NCBI GenBank assembly: GCA_003797895.1 | Contig: RKQB01000011.1 | Span: 1-64,000 of the forward strand | Direction of reading: 5' to 3' | Source: Cyclobacteriaceae bacterium YHN15 | GTDB lineage: Bacteria > Bacteroidota > Bacteroidia > Cytophagales > Cyclobacteriaceae | DNA: 64,000 nucleotides | Shown: one piece after another, positions 1 to 7,704 of the stretch | How the letters are laid out: each line of letters starts with the position of its first letter | Numbering within the stretch: position 1 is the stretch's first letter | The notes under the pieces: generated by a model | Seen by the model: the letters and a program-made list of their open reading frames with translations, nothing else | Databases searched by the model: none | Told to the model about the DNA's origin: nothing | Program-made: the position numbers and the translations under genes

Positions 1-62
1 AGAGCGTCTCCAGCTTGCTTGGCAAAAGCCTTGAAATCAAATTCTTCTTCTTTTTCTTTCAT
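1..62 (-). CDS. N-terminus of a probable IS256-type (mutator) transposase, cut by the window edge
   Basis: An ATG at 62 (minus strand) opens a frame that runs off the left edge. Only about 20 residues are visible, beginning MKEKEEEFDFKAFAKQAGDA. A charged start followed by a FDFxxF stretch resembles the first residues of IS256/mutator-family transposases of Bacteroidetes. No catalytic part is visible, so the identity rests on this short resemblance and on the TGTGTCAA-type sequence just upstream. It could equally be another short acidic protein. Confidence 0.4.
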   Translation of the reverse strand, partial: MKEKEEEFDFKAFAKQAGDA

Positions 63-106
63 AGTCAAAATTTAATAAATTAAACTTTGACACAGTTAAT
101 TGAACA
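1..106 (-). mobile_element. Possible end of an IS256-like insertion sequence
   Basis: Read on the minus strand, bases 106 to 83 contain ACTGTTCAATTAACTGTGTC, about 25 bases before the partial transposase-like start codon. Ends with a TGTGTCAA core are common in IS256-type elements. The other end lies outside the window, so neither the partner inverted repeat nor a target duplication can be checked. The boundary is approximate. Confidence 0.3.
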
Positions 107-141
107 GTCTCCACTCCCCTGTTTCTTGTTTCTTTTACCTT

Positions 142-519
142 CTATTCTTTATTGTCTAATCTTTTTTGAATTAGTTTCCTAGATTTGATCAAACCACCTA
201 GCATTTTTCCAACTTCTTTGCATTCGGTGATCATCTCGTCTGCTTTTGAAAATTCAATGATATTAACAGCTTGTGCAAACATCAGTTGCGTTCTCAGTTC
301 CCCGCTCGAACCTTTTGATATATCCAAAAACCTTATATATTCTTTATTTGAAGACCGCTCGAAACCCTCAGCAATATTTGAAGGAACAGACAAAGCAGTC
401 TTTATTAAGTGATCTTTTATTACATAATTTTTATCAAGTTTCGTGATTTCAAAAATATCAACAGCTAACTTGAAACTCTTTTGCCATACCCCTAAATCCT
501 CAAATGACTTAATTTCCAT
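142..519 (-). CDS. Four-helix-bundle protein (23S rRNA intervening-sequence protein family)
   Basis: A 125-residue soluble protein, predicted to be all helix. The opening MEIKSFEDLGVWQKSF, the central VPSNIAEGFER and the segment EYIRFLDISKGSSGELRTQL are the signature of the four-helix-bundle 'S23/IVP' family, first seen inside intervening sequences of 23S rRNA and now found alone in many Bacteroidetes genomes. The molecular role is not established; a nucleic-acid contact has been proposed. I chose ATG 519 rather than GTG 540 because the family motif starts there. It sits between a probable IS end and a regulator, a typical place for these genes in variable regions. It has no obvious operon partner. 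Confidence 0.85.
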   Translation of the reverse strand: MEIKSFEDLGVWQKSFKLAVDIFEITKLDKNYVIKDHLIKTALSVPSNIAEGFERSSNKEYIRFLDISKGSSGELRTQLMFAQAVNIIEFSKADEMITECKEVGKMLGGLIKSRKLIQKRLDNKE

Positions 520-540
520 ATGCTTAAAAATTTTCTGCAC

Positions 541-719
541 AAAATAAATAAATAAAACTTTATATTATAATTTTATCTCCTTTTCCCTAATCCCTTTTCC
601 CTCGCTTCTTTCACCTTTTCCCTTTCACCTCTTTTCACAGCTTCGCCCTTTCAGTCACATATTGTGCTTAGCCAGGAAATTTTCAATTTTATGCCGGACT
701 GCTCTTTTTGAGTCAATCC
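541..719. other. Short intergenic region with a pyrimidine-rich tract
   Basis: Bases 578-648 are almost only C and T on the plus strand, with CCCTTTTCC-like units recurring. No gene, promoter match or terminator is convincing. Confidence 0.4.
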
Positions 720-1226
720 TTATTTTTTGTAAAGCAGAAATGCCTCTGGATCAGTTATAGAATCCTGAATCTGGAAAACCACTTCCTTTTGAATCAACTC
801 TTCAATCTTCTCACTTAATCGGTCCAAATACACTTCATTAAGGTCATCACCTGTTATCAATACCTGTAATTTTCCTGTATTCAGTCCTTTGGCATAATCC
901 CCGACCAAAGCCACTTCATTCACATCACCCATACGCTCCAAAACTGTTGCCAATAACTTATCCAAGCCAAGATATTTGTTGATGAGTTCTTGAAGATTGT
1001 AAAAAAGAGGATGATCAATGTTGGCCTTATAATCTATTTTATTGCTTTCAACTTTCTTCAGAAGAAGACCAGCATCGGATAGATTGTTCAACTCCTTACG
1101 AATGGCATTTGTAGATTCACCAAATTCTTCTGCCAGCCCCCTCAGATGTCCCTGATTTTTGGGATTGCTAAAGAATTTAATTAAAAGTTTAAGTCTGGTT
1201 TTAGATGTAATTAAATAATCCAGCAT
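720..1226 (-). CDS. Winged-helix (ArsR-like) regulator with a C-terminal nucleotidyltransferase-like domain
   Basis: 168 residues. Residues 1-75 form a winged helix: the SKTRLKLLIKFF helix, then LRGLAEEFGESTNAIRKELNNLSDAGLL as the helix-turn-helix, then a wing. Residues about 85-165 resemble a small nucleotidyltransferase-like or MNT-like domain (VNEVALVGDYAKGLNTGKLQVLITGDD). The usual GSxxxG...DxD active site is degenerate, with GDYAKG in place of GSRARG. This suggests a binding role rather than catalysis. Proteins of this build often stand at the edge of exopolysaccharide clusters in Cytophagales; that context is inferred, since no such cluster is in the window. It is transcribed alone from ATG 1226. 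Confidence 0.7.
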   Translation of the reverse strand: MLDYLITSKTRLKLLIKFFSNPKNQGHLRGLAEEFGESTNAIRKELNNLSDAGLLLKKVESNKIDYKANIDHPLFYNLQELINKYLGLDKLLATVLERMGDVNEVALVGDYAKGLNTGKLQVLITGDDLNEVYLDRLSEKIEELIQKEVVFQIQDSITDPEAFLLYKK

Positions 1227-1478
1227 AAAAATGACACGGCCTCAGTGAGCAACAAAAGTACTCAGCGCTTTTTTAATTCCAAAAAGAATTAGATAAATTA
1301 TTTATTAGAAAACGCACAAGGGTATTACTTTTAGAATCTGACTGTTCGGAATCTTAAAAGTATCAACTATTTGGCCTCGCCCACATTAGTTATCTGGATC
1401 GGCCACCGGGTTTTGGCTGTAGAATACTCACTTTAAAAATTTGTAATTTGAGTTTTGTGATTTGAAGTTTGGAATTTA
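1227..1478. other. Intergenic region with a weak stem-loop and TTTG-rich microrepeats
   Basis: TACTTTTA (1326-1333) can pair with TAAAAGTA (1355-1362), a weak hairpin with a 21-base loop. Bases 1437-1478 hold repeated TTTG units. I see no gene. Confidence 0.3.
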
Positions 1479-1856
1479 CTACCCTCTCCTGTACACGCCT
1501 TCATACTTCTTTTCAAATAGTCTTTTGAACAAGGCCCCTGTTAATCCGGAAAATCCCCCAATCAAAAACCCTAGAATCCCTGTCGCAAACCAAAGTAAAT
1601 TATCATTTTTAATCCCCATCAATACAGCCATATGCGCCGGTAATTCGGAATCAGTTTGGATTGAAATATAAATGGCCAATAGTAACCAGGTAATACCGAA
1701 AGACAGGCCTGAACCAAGAAATGCTGAGCCCGGCCTTGCTCCTACCAAAAATGCCTGAATGGAAACCAATAGCATCAAAGCCCAATAAGGCAAATAAGTT
1801 CCAAGGAAAAGAACTGTAAAGACAATCAATAGAAACAGTAATAAAAACCGCGCCAT
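1479..1856 (-). CDS. Small integral membrane protein of unknown function
   Basis: 125 residues, mostly hydrophobic. Predicted membrane segments lie near residues 3-20, 24-42, 48-68 and 85-108, followed by a basic tail (FKRLFEKKYEGVYRRG) that should be cytoplasmic under the positive-inside rule. I recognise no family. The ATG at 1856 lies 3 bases after the stop of the penicillin-acylase-family gene upstream, so the two are almost certainly cotranscribed and probably translationally coupled. A role linked to the envelope is plausible from that context only. Confidence 0.7.
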   Translation of the reverse strand: MARFLLLFLLIVFTVLFLGTYLPYWALMLLVSIQAFLVGARPGSAFLGSGLSFGITWLLLAIYISIQTDSELPAHMAVLMGIKNDNLLWFATGILGFLIGGFSGLTGALFKRLFEKKYEGVYRRG

Positions 1857-1859
1857 AAT

Positions 1860-4283
1860 CTAGTTCGAAAATAGGGTTGAAAATAAAACTCCATCCTTAT
1901 CTGTAGGTTTTCTTAGATCAAATTCCACATAATCACCATTTGCCCAGATCTTGATAAAATTATCATAATATTTACTTCCCGGGTTACCGGATTGGCCTCC
2001 CGGATAAATACCGAAAGCTTTAACTTTTTCACCCATTTCCACAACCATCCTCCAACTGGCTCCATGCCTTTCTCCAGTAGCATTCAAAATTCCTGAATAT
2101 CCCCCTGTATAAATATTTTTCCGACTAAAGGATTCGAAATTTGGGACCAAATGCATGATGCGGGTATTTTTAAAATCAGCCCATTCATATCCCCCTTTTT
2201 CTGATTCCCATTTTTGAATTTCACTTACCATTTTTTGAAAACTACTCTTCACCAAATCGCTTGCAAATTCTATTTCATCCGTTTGTGGAATATCAAATAG
2301 ACTGCTTTCCGGTTCATTTATCATTAATTGGACTGTTTGGTATTTATTCGGTAGCACAACAGGCAATTCTTCTTTTTCCCATTTTGACCAAATGGATTTG
2401 TATAAATGTCCCCACCAGGTTTGAAATAAGGTAGGTTCTTCTTGGTTTGGATAGGTATTAAAATTCCAATTCATTAATTGATTGAGGTATTTACTAGCTG
2501 ACACCTCCATACTGTCCGGATTATTTTTAAGCAATAAATTAATCATAACCGGTAATGCTTCTGATGCATGCAAATGATATTGGTCAAATTGCAGCTTTTT
2601 CATATCCTCAATTGTAATGTCTTGCATGTCTCTTAAAATGGAATTGAGTCTACGGTTTCTATAGTGTTCAAAACTATTATCAAACATGTAATATGGATAG
2701 GAAGGCCCTGTTGAATGTTGATTAGCGGATGAAACAAATCCTCTCTCCGGATTGAAAGTTGCGGGATTATGTTCATTGGGTATATAATCTTGCCATTCAA
2801 AGGCAGGATTATTCCCATCCATCAAATATTTTCCTTGTCCTTCCCATTTCAGAGGAAATCTTCCCTGGACTTTCATGGCTATATCTCCGTTTGTGGACGC
2901 AAATACGAAGTTTTGGGCTGGAGAAGTATAATAATTCAAAGCTTCAAGATAATCCTTATGGTTTTTCCCCTTATTCAGCAATAAAAAAGTCTTTTGCTCA
3001 TTTGACTCCAGATGTGCTGTCCACTTCAGCGCAAAATTAACATCCGGCCTATCGGCCTGAAATGTGCGGTCATATACAACCGGTCCATGATGGGTATAAA
3101 CCACCGTATCTTTAAATGAAGACTTACCCCTAACTTTGATTTCTTCTATCCTGAATGTACTTTGAATCCATCTGTCATTGTAGAGATACTCAGATCTATC
3201 TTCGTTTTTAAATTGAATTGAATACCAGTCTCTGGTATCCCTGGTTGCATTGGTAACTCCCCAGGCAATGTATTCATTAAAGCCGGAAATTATTCCCAAT
3301 GCTCCTGGAAGCGTGGCTCCTTTTACAGATTGGTATGGCGTTGACAGCTGCATGGCATACCAGAGAGATGGGAGATTCAAACTTAGATGGGGGTCATTTG
3401 CTAATATTGCCGACCCATTCTTCGTTTTAGAGGGTGAAACCGCCCAATTATTGGATCCAACTCCTGGCTCGGGTTTTGGCAAGGGTTTTACCCTTATTTC
3501 TTCATCAGGGTAGTTGATCCCTTCCGGTTTGGAAACTTGTAAGGGCTCAAAATCCCAGACTTTTTCTTGCTCAATGACCGGGTCATTGTCCTTTGGGAAC
3601 AAGGGAAACAATTTATCCAATAAGGAATCACCAATTAAATTACGCATATTGGTAAACTCCAGGTCTTCATCCCCCACCAACATGTCAGCCATGTATTTGA
3701 GTAATAATAGTGATTTATAGGGGCTCCAGTGCTCAGGTTTGTAGGCTAAAATCTTATATTCCAAAGGTAACCTTGCCATAGAAAGTCCATCAATATATTG
3801 ATTCACACCATCAGCATAAGCTTCCAATAATTTAATGGTTTGTGGATCGTTATTTTTTATGTAAACCAAGGCCTGTTCAGCACCATGTGCCAAACCTTTT
3901 CTCCGCGTCATTCTATCCAGATCTATGGCTACTGGACCTACTATTTCAGAAATCCTACCTGCTGCAGCCATTGTTTGAAATTCCATCTGCCAAAGTCTGT
4001 GTTTGGCCGTAATGTAACCTTGGATCCTGTATAAATCCTCCTCATTTGCAGCAAAAATGTGAGGGATAAGATGCTCATCATAAACTACCTTAACCAACGC
4101 TGTGAGGTTTTTCAACCTGATCTTTTCCTCAGCAATTTCATTTTCGCTGTAAGTGTTTTGCCAAAATCCCTGATTGGGATCCAAAAGATATCCTATAGGT
4201 GGGACAGAACCAATTTGTAATGATAGCAGAACACCAAAAGAAAGGGTGATGATAAGCACAATAAAGAATGCTATGTATCTCAT
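1860..4283 (-). CDS. Penicillin acylase family protein (N-terminal nucleophile amidohydrolase)
   Basis: 807 residues. Residues 5-25 are a hydrophobic export signal or anchor. A spacer-like region follows, then the autocleavage and nucleophile site GVGSNNWAV, with Ser277 the expected N-terminal nucleophile of the mature beta chain. ANDPHLSLNLPSLWY just after it matches the family. Members hydrolyse amide bonds of acylated amines: beta-lactam side chains, acyl-homoserine lactones or other N-acyl compounds. The physiological substrate cannot be read from the sequence. The length fits the family. Cleavage of the precursor in the periplasm is expected. It is the first gene of a two-gene unit with the small membrane protein downstream. 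Confidence 0.92.
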   Translation of the reverse strand: MRYIAFFIVLIITLSFGVLLSLQIGSVPPIGYLLDPNQGFWQNTYSENEIAEEKIRLKNLTALVKVVYDEHLIPHIFAANEEDLYRIQGYITAKHRLWQMEFQTMAAAGRISEIVGPVAIDLDRMTRRKGLAHGAEQALVYIKNNDPQTIKLLEAYADGVNQYIDGLSMARLPLEYKILAYKPEHWSPYKSLLLLKYMADMLVGDEDLEFTNMRNLIGDSLLDKLFPLFPKDNDPVIEQEKVWDFEPLQVSKPEGINYPDEEIRVKPLPKPEPGVGSNNWAVSPSKTKNGSAILANDPHLSLNLPSLWYAMQLSTPYQSVKGATLPGALGIISGFNEYIAWGVTNATRDTRDWYSIQFKNEDRSEYLYNDRWIQSTFRIEEIKVRGKSSFKDTVVYTHHGPVVYDRTFQADRPDVNFALKWTAHLESNEQKTFLLLNKGKNHKDYLEALNYYTSPAQNFVFASTNGDIAMKVQGRFPLKWEGQGKYLMDGNNPAFEWQDYIPNEHNPATFNPERGFVSSANQHSTGPSYPYYMFDNSFEHYRNRRLNSILRDMQDITIEDMKKLQFDQYHLHASEALPVMINLLLKNNPDSMEVSASKYLNQLMNWNFNTYPNQEEPTLFQTWWGHLYKSIWSKWEKEELPVVLPNKYQTVQLMINEPESSLFDIPQTDEIEFASDLVKSSFQKMVSEIQKWESEKGGYEWADFKNTRIMHLVPNFESFSRKNIYTGGYSGILNATGERHGASWRMVVEMGEKVKAFGIYPGGQSGNPGSKYYDNFIKIWANGDYVEFDLRKPTDKDGVLFSTLFSN

Positions 4284-4363
4284 GGGTGGTCGGGAGTGAT
4301 TAATTATCGGCCATCAATTTAAATCTAAATCATTAAAATATTTAAGATTCAAAAAAATATTAC

Positions 4364-4395
4364 AGAAAAATCCCCCTTCTAACTGAAGGGGGATG
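4364..4395 (-). terminator. Rho-independent terminator after the DUF2911 gene
   Basis: Perfect 9-base stem TCCCCCTTC (4371-4379) with GAAGGGGGA (4385-4393). On the minus strand it is followed by a run of T, just after the stop at 4407. Confidence 0.85.
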
Positions 4396-4406
4396 GATTT
4401 TTAAAA

Positions 4407-4982
4407 TTAATTAATGGCAATCGGTAAAACCAATTTTTCCCACCTGACCACTATTCCAGGTGATTCAATAGAAATTGTCAACTGTTCCTGGCTCTCGGAA
4501 ACCCATTGAGGTGAAGATTCTACCCTCAACACATCATTTTCCTGCTTATACTGAAAATGACCATGTTCGAGATCCCATTCAGAATTTAAAATTACAGTCC
4601 AATTTCCAGAAGATTTTGGTATGGTGAACAGTGAATATCTTCCTGCTTTTAAAGATTGGCCTTCAACAGTTACATCTGCATCAAAATCAACATAAGTGGA
4701 TTCATTTGCACCTGTTCTCCATACTTCATTATACGGAACTAAATCTCCCCAAACTACTCTCCCTTTGACAGAAGGAGCACCATATTGTATTTTCACCTTG
4801 GCATTTCCTATGGTACCTTCAAGGGATCTCAGTGGGCTTGGTCTTTGATCAGTGGCTGCAATTTCTTCAGCTGTAGATTCAGCAGTATCAGTCGTTTCTG
4901 ATTTCTTCTCACTACTGCATCCAAAGATAAAGATTGTAAAAGCTGTAATCGCAGCCAACATCAACATGTTTGATTTTTTCAT
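4407..4982 (-). CDS. DUF2911 domain lipoprotein
   Basis: 191 residues. The signal ends in a lipobox (IFIFGC), giving lipid attachment at Cys22. A short acidic/Ser-Thr linker follows, then a DUF2911 domain at about residues 48-165, recognised from PSPLRSLEGTIGNAKVKIQYG, GRVVWGDLVPYNEVWRTGAN and AGRYSLFTIP. The family is widespread in Bacteroidetes and its function is unknown; the fold should be mostly beta. It is expected on the periplasmic face of a membrane. It is divergent from the M24 peptidase gene with 148 bases between them and is followed by its own terminator, so it is probably monocistronic. Confidence 0.88.
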   Translation of the reverse strand: MKKSNMLMLAAITAFTIFIFGCSSEKKSETTDTAESTAEEIAATDQRPSPLRSLEGTIGNAKVKIQYGAPSVKGRVVWGDLVPYNEVWRTGANESTYVDFDADVTVEGQSLKAGRYSLFTIPKSSGNWTVILNSEWDLEHGHFQYKQENDVLRVESSPQWVSESQEQLTISIESPGIVVRWEKLVLPIAIN

Positions 4983-5130
4983 AAAGTTGTTGTTTTTAGG
5001 ATTTCGAAGATAGGTATTTTCCTAATATTGATAAAATTAAAAAAATACATTGACAAAAATTTCTTTTAATTCTCATTAGTAAATTGTTAATTTTCAACCT
5101 GAAAAATTCTATCCCTTTCAATCAAAAGTT

Positions 5131-6480
5131 ATGAAAGAAATGTTTTATAAGCTAAATAATGGAATTACCCTCCTGGTCTCATTACTCTTACTTTTATCCT
5201 GTCAGCATTCTGCTGAAAATGAGGGATCCTTTGAGAACCCTTTCGCCGGACCGAGTCCATGGCCTGAAATCAGAAAGGAACGAATCCAAAAACTACTCCC
5301 TGAAGCCATGAAGGCCTCAGGAGTGGATGCCTGGATTACCATTTGCAGAGAAAACAACAATGACCCAATCGCTCATCATATTGGAGGAGAAAATGCCGGT
5401 GGAACAGCACTCTTTTTGTTTTTTCTGGAAAATGATAAAGTAAAATCCATGGTCTTCTCTCCAGTTGGAGAGGCTACAGCCTTGGGAGAACTCAAAATTC
5501 ATGATGAAGTAATTCCCGTGGAAAGGGGTGCTTCAGCTATACAGCAGGGTGTGGAATACATTAAAGGCAAAAATTTTGAAAAAATTGCCATAAACAGTTC
5601 ATACAATGAGTTATTGGCTGATGGACTGAGTTACACGCAAAGAAAAACTCTGGAAGAAGCCCTGGGAAGCAATGTCAATAAATTGGTCAGTGCTGAAGAC
5701 CTGATCTATGAATGGCTTGCTATTAAGCTTCCTGCTGAAATTGAAATCATGACCAAAGCTGCTGAACTTACTGCCCAATGGCAGGAAGAGGCCTACGCGC
5801 AGGTAGTTCCCGGCAAATCCACAGATGCTGATGTAGCCAGGTTTTTAAAGAAAAAAATGGAAGAATATGGTGTCAAAGATGGCTGGTCTCCAGATCAAAA
5901 TCCTAGTGTAAATTCTGGTCCAGACAGAGGTCACTCCCATCCGACTGACAAAGTTATCATGCCAGGAGATGTTATTCAGACAGATTTCGGTATCCGTGTC
6001 TATGATATGTGGGTATCTGATATCCAAAGGTTTGCCTATGTTTTAAGGGAAGGTGAAACCCATGCACCTGATTCTGTTCAGTATTATTTTGAGTCATCTA
6101 TTGGCGGAAATAGAATAGCACTGGCAGCTATGAAGCCAGGTGTTCTAGGCTATCAGGTTGATAAAGCCCAAAGGGATTGGATGGATGAAAGAGGTTCTGA
6201 ATATGTCATGTGGAGTACCGGTCACCCTGTTGGATATGTAGCCCATGATATCGGTCCAAATCTAGGTGGTGGCTTATTACCTGATCCCAGTGTAAGGCCT
6301 GCTGCCGTGAAACCGCTTAAGGAAGGCATGCTTTTTGCTTTTGATGGCTTCCATGCATGGAAGCTTCCTGATGGCGGTACAAAAACTATGTCTGTGGAAG
6401 AAACAGCCGTAGTAACCAAAGAGGGTGCGAGATATTTGATCAAGCCTCAAGATCAACTGATTCTCATAAAGAATAAATAA
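5131..6480 (+). CDS. M24 family metallopeptidase-like lipoprotein (Xaa-Pro aminopeptidase type)
   Basis: 449 residues. A lipoprotein signal (LLLLLSC) gives Cys24. Residues 45-195 are a creatinase/prolidase-like N-terminal domain and 205-440 the pita-bread M24 domain. Against E. coli PepP the metal ligands would be Asp285 (TDFG), Asp297 (VSDIQR), His365 (TGHPVGYVAH, with His372 as the second His), then Asp405 where a Glu is expected (FAFDGF in place of xxxEPG), and Glu423 (SVEETAVVT). The fourth ligand is therefore conservatively changed, which could alter metal binding or activity. It is expected to cut X-Pro dipeptides at the cell surface or periplasm. It is monocistronic and followed by a terminator. 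Confidence 0.88.
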   Translation: MKEMFYKLNNGITLLVSLLLLLSCQHSAENEGSFENPFAGPSPWPEIRKERIQKLLPEAMKASGVDAWITICRENNNDPIAHHIGGENAGGTALFLFFLENDKVKSMVFSPVGEATALGELKIHDEVIPVERGASAIQQGVEYIKGKNFEKIAINSSYNELLADGLSYTQRKTLEEALGSNVNKLVSAEDLIYEWLAIKLPAEIEIMTKAAELTAQWQEEAYAQVVPGKSTDADVARFLKKKMEEYGVKDGWSPDQNPSVNSGPDRGHSHPTDKVIMPGDVIQTDFGIRVYDMWVSDIQRFAYVLREGETHAPDSVQYYFESSIGGNRIALAAMKPGVLGYQVDKAQRDWMDERGSEYVMWSTGHPVGYVAHDIGPNLGGGLLPDPSVRPAAVKPLKEGMLFAFDGFHAWKLPDGGTKTMSVEETAVVTKEGARYLIKPQDQLILIKNK

Positions 6481-6494
6481 TATTTAAAAAATCT

Positions 6495-6540
6495 CCCGAA
6501 GATAATTCAGCATTGGAAAATCTTCGGGTTTTCCCGTTTT
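6495..6540 (+). terminator. Rho-independent terminator after the M24 peptidase gene
   Basis: CCCGAAGAT (6495-6503) pairs with ATCTTCGGG (6520-6528), followed by TTTTCCCGTTTT. Confidence 0.85.
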
Positions 6541-6574
6541 TATATCACTATCTTTATCAGGAGTGTTAATGTTA

Positions 6575-6606
6575 TTTGTAATACGCATTATTAACCTCTA
6601 ATTTCG
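6575..6606 (+). promoter_or_regulatory. Candidate Bacteroidetes-type promoter for the EEP-family gene
   Basis: TTTG at 6575-6578, a 20-base spacer, and TAATTTCG at 6599-6606 (consensus TAnnTTTG with one mismatch). It lies 18 bases before the ATG at 6625. Confidence 0.45.
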
Positions 6607-6624
6607 GCCGATAAATATTATTTC

Positions 6625-7704
6625 ATGGTCAAATTTCTTACATCAATTTTATTTTTGGTTTCGCTGGCTTTATTTTATAGCGTTTACATTTCTCCGGAAT
6701 TTTTCCCATATGTGGGATTGATTACCCTTACCATTCCTCTATTGCTGATCATAAATGGTTTGTTTTTGGTATTATTGGTATTATCCAAAAGAAAACTGGC
6801 AATACTACCCCTTATCGCCATTATCGCCGGTTGGAATTTCATTGGAGTTACTTTCCAGTTTCCCAAAAAATCGGAAAACATTGAGGGGCTTTCTGTACTC
6901 AGTTACAACGTTGCTTTATTTTCTTTTTCGAGAAATAACGGAGATAGCAAAGAAAACAACAAAAACATCATCAAATGGCTACAGGATAATCCATCAGATA
7001 TCAAATGCTTCCAGGAATTTTATCAGGATCCAACCACACCTTCCCGCAACGCCATCAAGTTATTGGGAACAGAAATGGGATATGAATATTCTTATGAAAT
7101 CATAGAGGGCAAACCAAAATCAAGGTCATATGGCATAGCCATCATGAGCAAGTACCCAATTATAAATGAAGGTAAAGTCTTGGATACCAAAAGAAATAAC
7201 GGGGTTATATTCGCTGATATCAAAGTTGACAAGGATACAATAAGGATTTATAATGCCCATCTGGAATCCATGAGTATAGAATCAGAAAACCTAAACAATC
7301 TGGATGGGATCAAAGAAAACTATAGAAGTACGCTTAGCAAACTTAAAAGAGGGCAAATAACCAGAGCCTCTCAATTGGATATTTTGCTAGACCACATGAG
7401 AAACAGTCCTTATGTAAACATTTTGGTGGGTGATTTTAATGATGTACCCTATAGCTACACATATTTTTCTCTGCGCAAAATCATGAACAATGCTTTTGAG
7501 AAAGCAGGAAAGGGCTTTGGTTTTACGTATAATAAAATCCTGTTTTTTCTTCGTATTGACAATATTTTCTTTGATAAACCCTTAAAAGTTTCACAGTTCA
7601 AAACCCACAAAGAAGTGGATTATTCAGATCATTATCCGATTTCAGCTGTATTTACCTGGGACAAGCCCTTACAAAAAATCATTGAGGATTCTGATCAGGA
7701 ATAG
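6625..7704 (+). CDS. Membrane-anchored endonuclease/exonuclease/phosphatase family protein
   Basis: 359 residues. Three hydrophobic segments (about 4-22, 28-53, 58-77) are followed by an EEP-fold domain at residues 88-345. Visible active-site residues are Asn95 (LSYNVA), Glu131 (CFQEF), His212 (NAHLES), Asp270 and Asn272 (VGDFND), and Asp335-His336 (SDHYP). This is the full Mg2+-dependent phosphodiesterase set, so the enzyme should be active. The substrate (nucleic acid, phospholipid or inositol-phosphate type) cannot be told; the membrane anchor argues against intracellular DNA repair. The 3' end overlaps the converging MMPL gene by 26 bases. Confidence 0.88.
   Translation: MVKFLTSILFLVSLALFYSVYISPEFFPYVGLITLTIPLLLIINGLFLVLLVLSKRKLAILPLIAIIAGWNFIGVTFQFPKKSENIEGLSVLSYNVALFSFSRNNGDSKENNKNIIKWLQDNPSDIKCFQEFYQDPTTPSRNAIKLLGTEMGYEYSYEIIEGKPKSRSYGIAIMSKYPIINEGKVLDTKRNNGVIFADIKVDKDTIRIYNAHLESMSIESENLNNLDGIKENYRSTLSKLKRGQITRASQLDILLDHMRNSPYVNILVGDFNDVPYSYTYFSLRKIMNNAFEKAGKGFGFTYNKILFFLRIDNIFFDKPLKVSQFKTHKEVDYSDHYPISAVFTWDKPLQKIIEDSDQE

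Noticed and set aside
570-650. Pyrimidine-rich tract as a CRISPR or tandem-repeat array
   Set aside because: Units are irregular in length and sequence and there are no spacers.
3250-3513. Plus-strand reading frames inside the penicillin acylase gene
   Set aside because: They mirror a strongly conserved minus-strand enzyme and have no family signature.
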